From NCBI GenBank assembly GCA_041521345.1, contig JBGOHB010000012.1: a stretch of DNA of 64,000 bases, one strand, 5' to 3'. Of this stretch, positions 1 through 6,372 are shown one piece after another. Each line of letters begins with the position of its first letter. Position 1 is the first letter of the stretch. The stretch comes from Virgibacillus_N oceani_A. GTDB taxonomy: Bacteria > Bacillota > Bacilli > Bacillales > Amphibacillaceae. The translations under genes were made by a program, and so were the position numbers. Below the pieces are notes generated by a model that saw only the letters and a program-made list of their open reading frames with translations, did not search any database and was not told where the DNA came from.

Positions 1-25
1 CAAACCCCAGCCGAAGCGTTCGCAA

Positions 26-67
26 AATTTGTTGGTGTTGGGGCCTAGGCCCCAACACCAACAAATT
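26..67. repeat. 42-bp perfect palindrome
   Basis: Two 21-base arms meet at 46/47 with no unpaired base, centred on GGGGCCTAGGCCCC. As RNA it would form a very stable hairpin. No T-run follows directly on either strand, so it is not a canonical intrinsic terminator, though it may end transcription of a gene to the left of the window. It could also be a dispersed palindromic repeat of this genome. Confidence 0.75.
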
Positions 68-162
68 ACAGAAAAACCTTATATAGCGGTTTCACAGGGG
101 GTGTTGCATTTACTATTGCAATTTAAGAAACTTAATCTCGTACAAAATTTTACTATTTTAAG

Positions 163-191
163 TTGACAAATGAATTGGTAATGACTATAAT
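163..191 (+). promoter_or_regulatory. Sigma-A promoter of the tRNA operon
   Basis: A perfect TTGACA at 163-168 is followed after 17 bp by a perfect TATAAT at 186-191. It points toward the tRNA genes at 383-536, with the tRNA-Gly remnant in the leader. Confidence 0.8.
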
Positions 192-247
192 AAATTTTGT
201 CGGTAAAAAAAGGTAGAGATTGAAATACATAATATTTTCTTAAGAAT

Positions 248-278
248 GCGGATGTAGTTTAGTGGTAAAGCATCCACC
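248..278 (+). pseudogene. Truncated tRNA-Gly remnant (5' half)
   Basis: The first 31 bases closely match the 5' half of the intact tRNA-Gly at 383 (acceptor strand, D-stem and loop GTAGTTTAGTGGTAAA). Similarity stops at the anticodon stem; no anticodon loop, T-arm or 3' acceptor follows. The next 100 bases include an inverted repeat (TGCCCC at 294, GGGGCA at 336). It looks like a duplicated tRNA whose 3' half was lost or replaced. Confidence 0.6.
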
Positions 279-382
279 GAATAAACTACGAGTTGCCCCG
301 AAGCACAAGCATCGTTGAATAAGCTAGAAGATGTAGGGGCATACAGTGCGGAATCAAAATTAAATATTTTTTCATGTACCAT

Positions 383-456
383 GCGGGTGTAGTTTAGTGG
401 TAAAACCTCAGCCTTCCAAGCTGATGACGAGGGTTCGATTCCCTTCACCCGCTCCA
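383..456 (+). tRNA. tRNA-Gly (anticodon UCC)
   Basis: Cloverleaf by eye: acceptor GCGGGTG pairs with CACCCGC at 446-452; the anticodon loop CTTCCAA gives UCC; the T-loop GGTTCGATTCC is present; the 3' CCA is encoded at 454-456. Confidence 0.93.
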
Positions 457-462
457 TATTTT

Positions 463-536
463 GTCCCAGTAGCTCAGCTGGATAGAGCAACAGCCTTCTA
501 AGCTGTGGGTCGCAGGTTCGAATCCTGCCTGGGACG
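463..536 (+). tRNA. tRNA-Arg (anticodon UCU), prophage integration target
   Basis: Acceptor GTCCCAG (463-469) pairs with CTGGGAC (529-535), discriminator G at 536. The anticodon loop CTTCTAA gives UCU. No CCA is encoded. The last 50 bases recur at the far end of the prophage. The gene lies just 7 bases after tRNA-Gly and is probably co-transcribed with it. Integration leaves it intact because the crossover lies within the repeated 3' part. Confidence 0.93.
487..536 (+). repeat. attL: 50-bp direct repeat of the tRNA-Arg 3' end
   Basis: The segment starting GCAACAGCCTTCTAAGCTGT and ending in CTGGGACG is identical to 44657-44706. Together they define the prophage boundaries; sequence diverges immediately outside both copies. 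Confidence 0.93.
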
Positions 537-546
537 TTAACGAACA

Positions 547-590
547 AACAGGCTCAACCCTTTACATGTCAATGGGTTGAGCCTGTTTTA
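547..590 (+). terminator. Terminator behind tRNA-Arg (phage-borne)
   Basis: A 14-bp perfect stem (547-560 with 574-587, core AACAGGCTCAACCC) has a 13-base loop and is followed by TTTA. It lies 10 bases after the tRNA on the phage side of attL, so the phage supplies a new terminator for the host tRNA operon. The displaced host terminator is at 44728. Confidence 0.8.
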
Positions 591-633
591 ATAATAACCA
601 TTAGAACTTTATTTGACTAAAGTAAATGTCCAA

Positions 634-653
634 TTGGGGTTGAGTTGGGGTTG
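634..653 (+). promoter_or_regulatory. Left pair of TTGGGGTTG repeats (candidate integrase arm sites)
   Basis: TTGGGGTTG occurs at 634-642 and 645-653, one helical turn (11 bp) apart. Three more copies in the same orientation lie at 44528-44567 near attR. The position about 100 bp inside each att core fits arm-type sites of a tyrosine integrase. Confidence 0.6.
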
Positions 654-796
654 GATTAGTTTTTCCCCTTATTTTAAGTGGGTACATTATAATAGTAGAA
701 ACTCGTCATATTTAAAAAAATAGTGACTAATTTGTATAATGTTTATGAGGAAAATAAAAAGCATATGAATCAGTAATAGGTACGAGAAAATTTAAT

Positions 797-822
797 AGTG
801 CTCCGTCGCAAGAGCACTTTGT
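797..822. terminator. Hairpin downstream of the 47-aa gene
   Basis: AGTGCTC (797-803) pairs with GAGCACT (812-818). On the minus strand it lies just after the stop codon at 827 and is followed by an AT-rich stretch; on the plus strand TTGTTT follows. A weak intrinsic terminator. Confidence 0.45.
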
Positions 823-826
823 TTAA

Positions 827-970
827 TTACTTTTTCTTTTCTTGTTTTTTTCTTTCCAAATATTCTTTGTGTTGCTCAGGAGTTACTTCCCAGCAAAACG
901 CTTTTTTTCCAACATCCTTAGCATAAATTTTTCTACCTTTTACTGTGATAAACGCTCTACAAATTAACAT
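827..970 (-). CDS. Small basic protein of unknown function (47 aa)
   Basis: ATG at 970, stop at 827. The product is Lys-rich, starts MLICRAFITVKGRKIYAKDV and ends in a charged tail (EYLERKKQEKKK). A GAGGAG ribosome site lies 12 bases upstream. It directly follows the structured RNA at 1006-1127, whose minus-strand 3' end is 36 bases before the start, so the RNA could be its leader or an attenuator. It lies in the accessory end of the prophage. I do not recognise the family with confidence. Confidence 0.55.
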   Translation of the reverse strand: MLICRAFITVKGRKIYAKDVGKKAFCWEVTPEQHKEYLERKKQEKKK

Positions 971-1005
971 TTTTTATCCGTCTCCTCTTCGATTTAGTAA
1001 AAAAA

Positions 1006-1127
1006 CCTTGCAGAAGAGGGTAGATAATGGTACATTAGAATTATCAATTCGCCAAAATTGAATTTAATGTAGCGACTACTCATTATCTACAGTGTGTTCG
1101 TTACACAACCGTGGGCCCTCTGCAAGG
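1006..1127 (-). ncRNA. Highly structured RNA element, family not recognised
   Basis: Nested pairings span about 120 bases: outer stem CCTTGCAGA (1006-1014) with 1119-1127, continued by GGG/CCC; inner 10-bp stem GTAGATAATG (1020-1029) with 1081-1090; a long central hairpin (1031-1071) with TACATTA/TAATGTA ends and a CAATT/AATTG top; and a small GTGT/ACAC hairpin near 1092-1106. On the minus strand the outer stem is followed at once by a run of T, like a terminator, and then by the 47-aa gene. The plus strand also ends in GGTTTTTT, so direction is not certain. No reverse transcriptase is nearby, so it is not a retron. Confidence 0.55.
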
Positions 1128-1187
1128 CATGCGGTTTTTTAATTTTTGCCTCATATGTAACACCAACCTTTTATAATTTTAGTATTT

Positions 1188-1703
1188 TCATAGATTTTTC
1201 AGTTGAATATTTGCAACTTCAATTGAAACTGCACATTGCAATGATATCTCTCTTTCTGTTAGTCCTCTAATAATATTTGGTGGAGCCAATAATTCTCCTG
1301 CAAATGTGTTTGCCTGCCATTCCGGATCCTTGTACGCCGGAATCTTCACTTCTTTGTGATTTCTTGCTAGAGCAATTAAACTCGGTCTATGCATTATATA
1401 GTGTCCAATTTCGTGCGCAATGGTAAACCTGTCCCTACCTACACCATCAATTGCCCTATCATATACATCTTCCCTAATCATTATTTTATTTTCTTCAGGA
1501 AACGTTAACCCGTAATCATTAGGCATTTCACTAATAGAAGCAATTTCATAATTGTAATCATCATCAAATTGGCCAAGCCCATATTCAAAAAAATGGACTA
1601 CAGGAAAACATGTTTCATCAAATAGTTCAAATTCTTTTCTTATAAAACTTGTCATTGCTCTAATCTTCTTTCTGGAAATAGGTTCAGCAATGAATGGACT
1701 CAT
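1188..1703 (-). CDS. ImmA/IrrE-family metallopeptidase (left copy)
   Basis: 171 aa. It carries a zinc-metallopeptidase motif HEIGH at residues 97-101 with an upstream hydrophobic strand, typical of the ImmA/IrrE family that cleaves a partner XRE repressor. The ATG at 1703 has a strong AAGGAGGGGG ribosome site. It lies 14 bases after the XRE gene at 1718-2074 and is probably co-transcribed with it. This is a second repressor/peptidase pair, separate from the main lysogeny module at 41-43 kb, so it may act as cargo (toxin-antitoxin or superinfection control). Confidence 0.8.
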   Translation of the reverse strand: MSPFIAEPISRKKIRAMTSFIRKEFELFDETCFPVVHFFEYGLGQFDDDYNYEIASISEMPNDYGLTFPEENKIMIREDVYDRAIDGVGRDRFTIAHEIGHYIMHRPSLIALARNHKEVKIPAYKDPEWQANTFAGELLAPPNIIRGLTEREISLQCAVSIEVANIQLKNL

Positions 1704-1717
1704 GTACCCCCCTCCTT

Positions 1718-2074
1718 TTATTTCTTTTTATTTAATAAATTCTTAATGATTACTTTTTCCTCATCATTCATACCATCAATTTTTCTAGCTAAAGCTGTCA
1801 TTAAGTTTTTATCATTATTATTCAAGTTTTTTAAATCCAACTTGCTTCTAATCTGGGATTCTTCTGCTGCATTTTTTAATTCTTTTCTTTGTCTTAAATC
1901 AAGTAAATACTTAGAAGATATTTCCTTTACCCAACTCTGAGGAACATTTCTTTTACCGTTTTCTACAGCAGATAAATAAGATGAAGTAACATCTAATTTT
2001 TTCGCCATATCTTTTAATAGTTCCCCATTATCGATCCTTAGTTTTCTACAAAACTTTCCGAATGGAGTTAACAT
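1718..2074 (-). CDS. XRE-family repressor (left copy)
   Basis: 118 aa. An N-terminal helix-turn-helix (about residues 5-60, containing DMAKKLDVTSSYLSAVENGK) is followed by a charged C-terminal region without a peptidase domain. It is likely the DNA-binding partner and substrate of the ImmA-like protease just downstream. Paired inverted repeats overlapping its own -35 element suggest autorepression. Confidence 0.8.
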   Translation of the reverse strand: MLTPFGKFCRKLRIDNGELLKDMAKKLDVTSSYLSAVENGKRNVPQSWVKEISSKYLLDLRQRKELKNAAEESQIRSKLDLKNLNNNDKNLMTALARKIDGMNDEEKVIIKNLLNKKK

Positions 2075-2107
2075 GGGATATCTCCTTCCTAGTTTTATTA
2101 TAATTAT

Positions 2108-2167
2108 AATTTAACACAAGCTGTTTCTGTAGTCAACAAAAAAGTGTTGATTAGATTAACATGTTGA
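2108..2167 (-). promoter_or_regulatory. Promoter and twin operators of the left repressor/ImmA pair
   Basis: On the minus strand TTGACT (2136-2131), 17 bp, TAAATT (2113-2108). Two palindromes flank it: TCAACA-N6-TGTTGA at 2133-2150, overlapping the -35, and TTAACATGTTGA at 2156-2167. They share TNAACA/TGTTGA half-sites and are likely bound by the repressor encoded downstream. Confidence 0.6.
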
Positions 2168-2193
2168 TGAAATTAAAATTTATCCTATGAACA

Positions 2194-2508
2194 TCAGTCC
2201 ACAACAACACTAATCACATCACTAAACCTAACTCTGACCCCGTCATCAAAAATAACACAATCTCCAACGATGATGCTTTTTAATTTACCCTTAACCGTGC
2301 GGAAATTATGGTCTTTATAGTATTTTATTTTTAACGTTAAGCTGTTATGAATTGCCAGCTGCAGCTTTATGGAGTTTTCTTCAATCTGCTGCTCATCAAG
2401 AATAGGCTTTTCTTTCTTATCATCCTCTGCCCACATTTGATTCAGCATCTCCACATGCTCCGGCATCATTAAAGACGTCCATTTTATGCTTCCTCTATCG
2501 TTTGTCAT
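2194..2508 (-). CDS. YolD-like family protein
   Basis: 104 aa. The N-terminal DRGSIKWTSLMMPEHVEML segment and the C-terminal RTVKGKL...RVRFSDVISV pattern are typical of YolD-like proteins, which in Bacillus and its phages accompany SOS-induced Y-family polymerases. The start overlaps the upstream gene stop (ATGA at 2505-2508), so the two are translationally coupled. No polymerase gene is present here, which is unusual. A LexA box lies upstream of the pair. Confidence 0.75.
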   Translation of the reverse strand: MTNDRGSIKWTSLMMPEHVEMLNQMWAEDDKKEKPILDEQQIEENSIKLQLAIHNSLTLKIKYYKDHNFRTVKGKLKSIIVGDCVIFDDGVRVRFSDVISVVVD

Positions 2509-2717
2509 GCTGTAGCCCTCCTGTCTGCTTTTTGCACCGACAGAATGTTATTTATTTTAAATGTACGCACCTGCTTACGATAATAACAATATGCTAAAAT
2601 GCTGTTATCGTACTTATCCAATACCCGGATAAAACGCTGTGTCAAGTTATTATCGTCATCAATATAAATTATTTCCAACACTGCTTTGCTACTTATTGAA
2701 CGGTTTATTAGACACAT
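2505..2717 (-). CDS. Small WYL-like domain protein, SOS-controlled
   Basis: 70 aa from ATG 2717. The pattern LEIIYIDDDNNLTQR...ILAYCYYRKQVRTFKINNIL resembles a minimal WYL domain without a DNA-binding part. An in-frame TTG at 2735 would start inside the LexA box and only about 8 bases after the predicted transcription start, so ATG 2717 behind GGGGTGAT is preferred. It forms an operon with the YolD-like gene. Confidence 0.6.
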   Translation of the reverse strand: MCLINRSISSKAVLEIIYIDDDNNLTQRFIRVLDKYDNSILAYCYYRKQVRTFKINNILSVQKADRRATA

Positions 2718-2734
2718 AACATCACCCCGACACA

Positions 2735-2755
2735 AGAACGTCTGTTCTTATTATA
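2735..2755 (-). promoter_or_regulatory. LexA (DinR) box next to the -10 element
   Basis: AGAAC-GTCT-GTTCT (2735-2748) fits the Bacillus LexA pattern GAAC-N4-GTTC. A minus-strand TATAAT lies at 2755-2750 immediately upstream, so bound LexA would block initiation of the WYL-like/YolD operon. Confidence 0.75.
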
Positions 2756-2810
2756 GCAGAAAATTATTATTTGTGTACTGTTATTTATTTACATTGAACT
2801 GAAAACGAGT

Positions 2811-2830
2811 CCTGGTTTTCCACGCCGGTG
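2811..2830. repeat. Hairpin with loop TTTTCCACG (left copy)
   Basis: CTGG-TTTTCCACG-CCGG forms a short hairpin. The 13-mer GGTTTTCCACGCC also occurs inverted at 4660-4672, so the two copies flank the plus-strand genes at 2961-4539. Confidence 0.4.
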
Positions 2831-2960
2831 TTTTTAACAAATCATAAGAAGATTGTGCTACAATTTAATTATTAATTGTGATCTTAAGCTAAAGGGGCAG
2901 GTTTGTTAAAGAAGAGTGATAAAGTAATGTAAACAAGAATAAAGGATGGGATATTAAATA

Positions 2961-3731
2961 ATGTTTAAAAATATAATTTACTTCGATTCGCAAAAAGTTG
3001 CAGGATACAGTGCTTTATTAAAAGGTGAAAGACAAGTTGATATTAGGAAGTTTAGGAAGAATACCTCTAAATCTGTTCGAGGGAGTATACCTATTGCATC
3101 AGGAAACTATGATAATGTCGATGAAGTTGAGGGAGAAATTGTAGATAATCCAATTTTTGATTGTAATGTATTTGAAGAGCTACTTGAAGAAAAAAGTGAA
3201 GATAACTATTTTGATATGATAGAAAATGAAGAATTCGATATTGAAACTGTTCCTAAAACTACAATTATACGTTTTGAAGGTGTTGTTAATATTCCTGAAC
3301 AATTCGATATGATGGATTTGATTAACGATTTTAAACCTATGTTAACTAAACAAATGGATCTAAAAAATGAAGGAGAGGAAGAAATATTTAATAAAATCTT
3401 TGGGAAGGATAGTACAAAGATTCCTATGTTTTTTGATTGCGATAGCTTTGATAGGAGAGTTGGTTTTTCTAAGTTAAATTCAAATAATTTAAAATATCAA
3501 TTGGCAGAGTTAGAGGACTTTGAAGACGAAGAAGTGACCATAATTGCTAAAGTATTGACTCGTAAAAAGGTGAAAAATACTCCTATAATTGTATTTGATG
3601 TAATGAAGGACTTATTTTCACTAAATAGAGCTATGAGAAGACAAATGGAAGACCAAGAAATCGAGGGTATTGAGAATATCAAGAGTACGGAAGATGTAGT
3701 TACTTTAGAAGTCTTAGCAATTTATCAGTAA
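2961..3731 (+). CDS. Uncharacterised protein, possibly DUF6414 family
   Basis: 256 aa, acidic, no signal peptide or membrane segment. It opens with IIYFDSQKVAGYSALLKG, has a middle IIRFEGVVNIPEQFD segment, and ends VTLEVLAIYQ. This layout reminds me of DUF6414 proteins, but I cannot confirm it by search. It is AT-rich, lies on the strand opposite to the lysis genes, and is followed 142 bases later by a GIY-YIG gene, so the two may form one cargo unit. A possible -10 (TACAAT, 2859) lies upstream. Lysogen-expressed defence or conversion is an inference from position only. Confidence 0.6.
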   Translation: MFKNIIYFDSQKVAGYSALLKGERQVDIRKFRKNTSKSVRGSIPIASGNYDNVDEVEGEIVDNPIFDCNVFEELLEEKSEDNYFDMIENEEFDIETVPKTTIIRFEGVVNIPEQFDMMDLINDFKPMLTKQMDLKNEGEEEIFNKIFGKDSTKIPMFFDCDSFDRRVGFSKLNSNNLKYQLAELEDFEDEEVTIIAKVLTRKKVKNTPIIVFDVMKDLFSLNRAMRRQMEDQEIEGIENIKSTEDVVTLEVLAIYQ

Positions 3732-3873
3732 GTAATATAATAAATATAGAGTTTGTGAAAGATTATATTTCAACTAACGGGCCAAATTGTTGAGAACATG
3801 ATTTCAAGATAATATAAATGCATATATTTATATATTAAATTTTCTAATGCAACAACAAAAAGGCGGGGGACTG

Positions 3874-4539
3874 ATGGCATATCATTTTGGATTAAAGGTA
3901 CTTGAGGGCAAACGAGGATTGAAGTTAACACGAGAAAAGTATGCAATTGTTAATAATAAAAACTCAATCAGAGTTCGTTCTTCTAGAGATATTTATGCTG
4001 ATGAAGAAGGTAAGATATACACGGAACAATGGTGTGAAAAACAACTTAAAGACTGTTTAGAGAATTTTGATTTAAATATGGAATATTTCTCTTTATTAAA
4101 TCACGACGAATTTTGTACCGAAATAGAAGAGTTTCTTGGAGGTAATACTCAATTCACTGAGGTGTATGACCTTAATTTGTATGATGGAAAAGCAGGTTAT
4201 TACGTAATGGTACTTGATGAATATTCACAAGTGTATATTGGAACAGGTAATGATATTAAAAGACGTATTAGACAGCATTGGTCGAATAGCAAATCCTTTG
4301 ATCGCCTTCTATTTCCAATGGGTAATGTTGATTCTTCGATACTTTCAATTGATAGTTTTCGTGCTCTTGATACTACCAGGATTTATGCGTATGAAACAAA
4401 CAAAACGTTTAGTAGTGAGGACAACTTCATAAATCAATTTTCAGCTAAATTCATATGTAATAGGATGGCTGGTGGGAAAGTTACTGGTGGTTTACTTCAG
4501 GGAATAACAATGATGAAAAAGCGAAATTTAAAAAGATAA
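3874..4539 (+). CDS. GIY-YIG domain protein
   Basis: 221 aa from ATG 3874, preferred over ATG 3847 because GGCGGGGG lies just upstream. The C-terminal half contains GYYVMVLDEYSQVYIG followed by KRRIRQHW, matching the GIY and YIG strands and the catalytic Arg of GIY-YIG nucleases. The usual catalytic Glu is not obvious, so activity is uncertain. The N-terminal about 110 residues are not recognised. It lies in plus-strand cargo behind the possible DUF6414 gene, and was probably acquired with it. Confidence 0.7.
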   Translation: MAYHFGLKVLEGKRGLKLTREKYAIVNNKNSIRVRSSRDIYADEEGKIYTEQWCEKQLKDCLENFDLNMEYFSLLNHDEFCTEIEEFLGGNTQFTEVYDLNLYDGKAGYYVMVLDEYSQVYIGTGNDIKRRIRQHWSNSKSFDRLLFPMGNVDSSILSIDSFRALDTTRIYAYETNKTFSSEDNFINQFSAKFICNRMAGGKVTGGLLQGITMMKKRNLKR

Positions 4540-4574
4540 ATATTTGTTCGTAACAATAGAGCTGTTTCAAAGAT

Positions 4575-4600
4575 TTCAACAATCGCGCGCGATTGTTGAA
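4575..4600. repeat. 26-bp perfect palindrome
   Basis: TTCAACAATCGCG and its exact complement meet with no spacer, 35 bp after the GIY-YIG gene stop. Possible hairpin ending the plus-strand cargo transcript, although no T-run follows. Confidence 0.55.
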
Positions 4601-4647
4601 TAAAATGTGAAATGATGTACTTAAAGTAAAGGGTTCTATATTTGTGC

Positions 4648-4684
4648 AGTTTAAGCCCAGGCGTGGAAAACCTGAGCTTAAACT
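4648..4684. terminator. Hairpin between the lysis operon and cargo
   Basis: A perfect 9-bp stem AGTTTAAGC/GCTTAAACT is extended by CCAGG/CCTGA around the loop CGTGGAAAA. It lies 31 bases past the endolysin stop, between converging transcripts. It lacks a T-run, so termination strength is uncertain. Its loop repeats the one at 2811-2830 in inverted orientation. Confidence 0.5.
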
Positions 4685-4714
4685 TAATCATTAATAATCT
4701 ACAGAGTAATTTAA

Positions 4715-5650
4715 TTAAAAAGTACCTGCATTAAGCCTACATTGCATCTCTTCTACCACCATTGACGGCCGACTTAACACACCATCAACAATAGTTCCAA
4801 GGTATTCTTGTAACAACCTTACTGTTTGCGGTCCGAGTAAACCATCCACAGTTGCACCTACAAGCTCCTGCAAAGCACGAATAACCATGCTGTTACCGCT
4901 GGAACTAAACCGTACAGTATTACCGTACATTGCTTCAGTGACAGAGTTTCTACGTTGGTTACTTATGATATCGTCAACAGTTGTACCAAGCGCAACCTGT
5001 AACGCTCCTGTTGTAGCACCTCCCCACTTGCCATCAACTGTGAGGTTTGCACCTTTTGACTTGCTTGGAGATTTAGCGTTTCCACCGCCAGAGTCGCCAG
5101 ATGAACCTTTAGACAATCCGAAATATGATGCAATGCCCTTCGCATGTGCCTGAGCAATTTTTTTCAGGTTGCTGTCTTTGCTTAAATAGTCTGCATCCTG
5201 TTTATTATCGATAAAGCCGTTTTCCGTTAGCACTGCCGGCATATTAGACTGCCTTAACACTGCAAAGTTAGCACGCTTTTTGCCGCGATTATTCCGAAAC
5301 AGGGGAGCCAATTCAGCATGTAAGGAATCCCGCAGCCTGCCTGTGTCATTCCTTACATTACCGTTAAAAATAAAATCTTCGTACCCATGAGCACTCCCGT
5401 TAAAAGCGTTAATGTGGATAGACACAAAGATGTCAGCACCCCAGCTGTTAGCGTCATTAGTCCTATCAGTTAATGATGGGAAACTGTCATCGTTACGGGA
5501 CATTCTAACACTTACACCACTATAATCATTCTGCAAATAGTTCCTTGTATAACGTGCTATTTTTAATACCAGATCCTTTTCCCGTAAACCATTTCCGGTT
5601 GCTCCTGGATCACTTCCACCATGACCAGGATCTAAATATACTTTAACCAT
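4715..5650 (-). CDS. Endolysin, N-acetylmuramoyl-L-alanine amidase
   Basis: 311 aa. An Amidase_3 domain covers residues 1-175: zinc ligands H10 (DPGHGG), E24 and H79 (SIHIN), with a catalytic-type Glu in LTENGFID. A Ser/Gly-rich linker follows, then repeated peptidoglycan-binding modules (TVDGKWGGATTGALQ, ATVDGLLGPQTVRLLQ). It cuts the bond between muramic acid and the stem peptide to release phage. Its start overlaps the holin stop by one base at 5650, the usual holin-lysin cassette. Confidence 0.92.
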   Translation of the reverse strand: MVKVYLDPGHGGSDPGATGNGLREKDLVLKIARYTRNYLQNDYSGVSVRMSRNDDSFPSLTDRTNDANSWGADIFVSIHINAFNGSAHGYEDFIFNGNVRNDTGRLRDSLHAELAPLFRNNRGKKRANFAVLRQSNMPAVLTENGFIDNKQDADYLSKDSNLKKIAQAHAKGIASYFGLSKGSSGDSGGGNAKSPSKSKGANLTVDGKWGGATTGALQVALGTTVDDIISNQRRNSVTEAMYGNTVRFSSSGNSMVIRALQELVGATVDGLLGPQTVRLLQEYLGTIVDGVLSRPSMVVEEMQCRLNAGTF

Positions 5651-5904
5651 TACTTATTAGCCTCCTTTTCTCCATCTAAATATTTTTGTGCTCGCTTCGC
5701 TTCAGGCGTCCAGTTATTATTTTTCCAGTGATTCCAAATCTCTGTACCCGCCAATGCAATAACAGATATACCTGCTACAATAGTCTCGTTGTCAAAAGGT
5801 AATAGCTCAATACCAAACATCATTGCTCCAGCATTAGCAAACACAACTGCCATAGCTACCAGACGCACCCATTTGTTATCAATTCTTTTAAGTTGTTTTC
5901 TCAT
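5650..5904 (-). CDS. Holin (phi LC3/SPP1-like)
   Basis: 84 aa with two hydrophobic segments (about 14-32 and 40-56) and the conserved end HWKNNNWTPEAKRAQKYLDG. This fits class II holins of the SPP1/phi LC3 type, which permeabilise the membrane to free the endolysin. It sits directly before the amidase. Confidence 0.85.
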   Translation of the reverse strand: MRKQLKRIDNKWVRLVAMAVVFANAGAMMFGIELLPFDNETIVAGISVIALAGTEIWNHWKNNNWTPEAKRAQKYLDGEKEANK

Positions 5905-5962
5905 CTCTGATCACCCCCTTTATCTAAATTATCCAATCGCTTATGAGCTTGTTTGGACCACA

Positions 5963-6259
5963 CTAAAAAAATCTATCCAACCATGAAAAAGCCGCTATAA
6001 CCACACCCAACCAGGCTGGCCATAAACGGCGCAAACTCCACTTATTTTCTTCAGCAATTGTTTGATCTTGTTTAATAGCTTCAATCTCTCTATCCCTTGA
6101 ATCAAACATCATGTTAATTTCATTTCTGGGGACATAATTCTGATTCCAAATATCGAGCTTGTCGTTGATCGCGGTCATAGATTTATTAAGCTGTTTTAAC
6201 TCAGTTTCAACAACGGCTAACCTTTCAGCATTATCCATTTCTTTAGCCTCCTGTGTCAT
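5963..6259 (-). CDS. XhlA-like haemolysin/holin accessory protein
   Basis: 98 aa. An N-terminal coiled coil (RLAVVETELKQLNKSMTAIN) is followed by a charged middle and one C-terminal membrane segment (WPAWLGVVIAAFSWLDRFF), the layout of PBSX XhlA, which works with the holin in lysis. The ATG at 6259 has AGGGGGT six bases upstream. First gene of the lysis set. Confidence 0.75.
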   Translation of the reverse strand: MTQEAKEMDNAERLAVVETELKQLNKSMTAINDKLDIWNQNYVPRNEINMMFDSRDREIEAIKQDQTIAEENKWSLRRLWPAWLGVVIAAFSWLDRFF

Positions 6260-6326
6260 ACTGACCCCCTCACTACTCAGACATAATAAATAGGAAGTCT
6301 GTAGGCTCCCCCGTATTTCCCCATAT

Positions 6327-6354
6327 AAAAAAGCACCTCGTTTGAGATGCTTTT
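6327..6354 (-). terminator. Terminator between an unknown gene and the lysis genes
   Basis: On the minus strand AAAAGCATCTC-AAAC-GAGGTGCTTTTTT forms a hairpin with one mismatch followed by T residues, 19 bases after the stop at 6373. Confidence 0.75.
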
Positions 6355-6372
6355 ACAAATTATCTACTTGAC

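Noticed and set aside
185..547. Minus-strand 120-codon ORF
   Set aside because: It runs antisense through tRNA-Gly and tRNA-Arg; its protein contains the tRNA-derived GRIRTCDPQLRRLL string often seen as a false gene.
1006..1140. Retron-like RNA
   Set aside because: Structure has outer inverted repeats, but no reverse transcriptase gene lies near.
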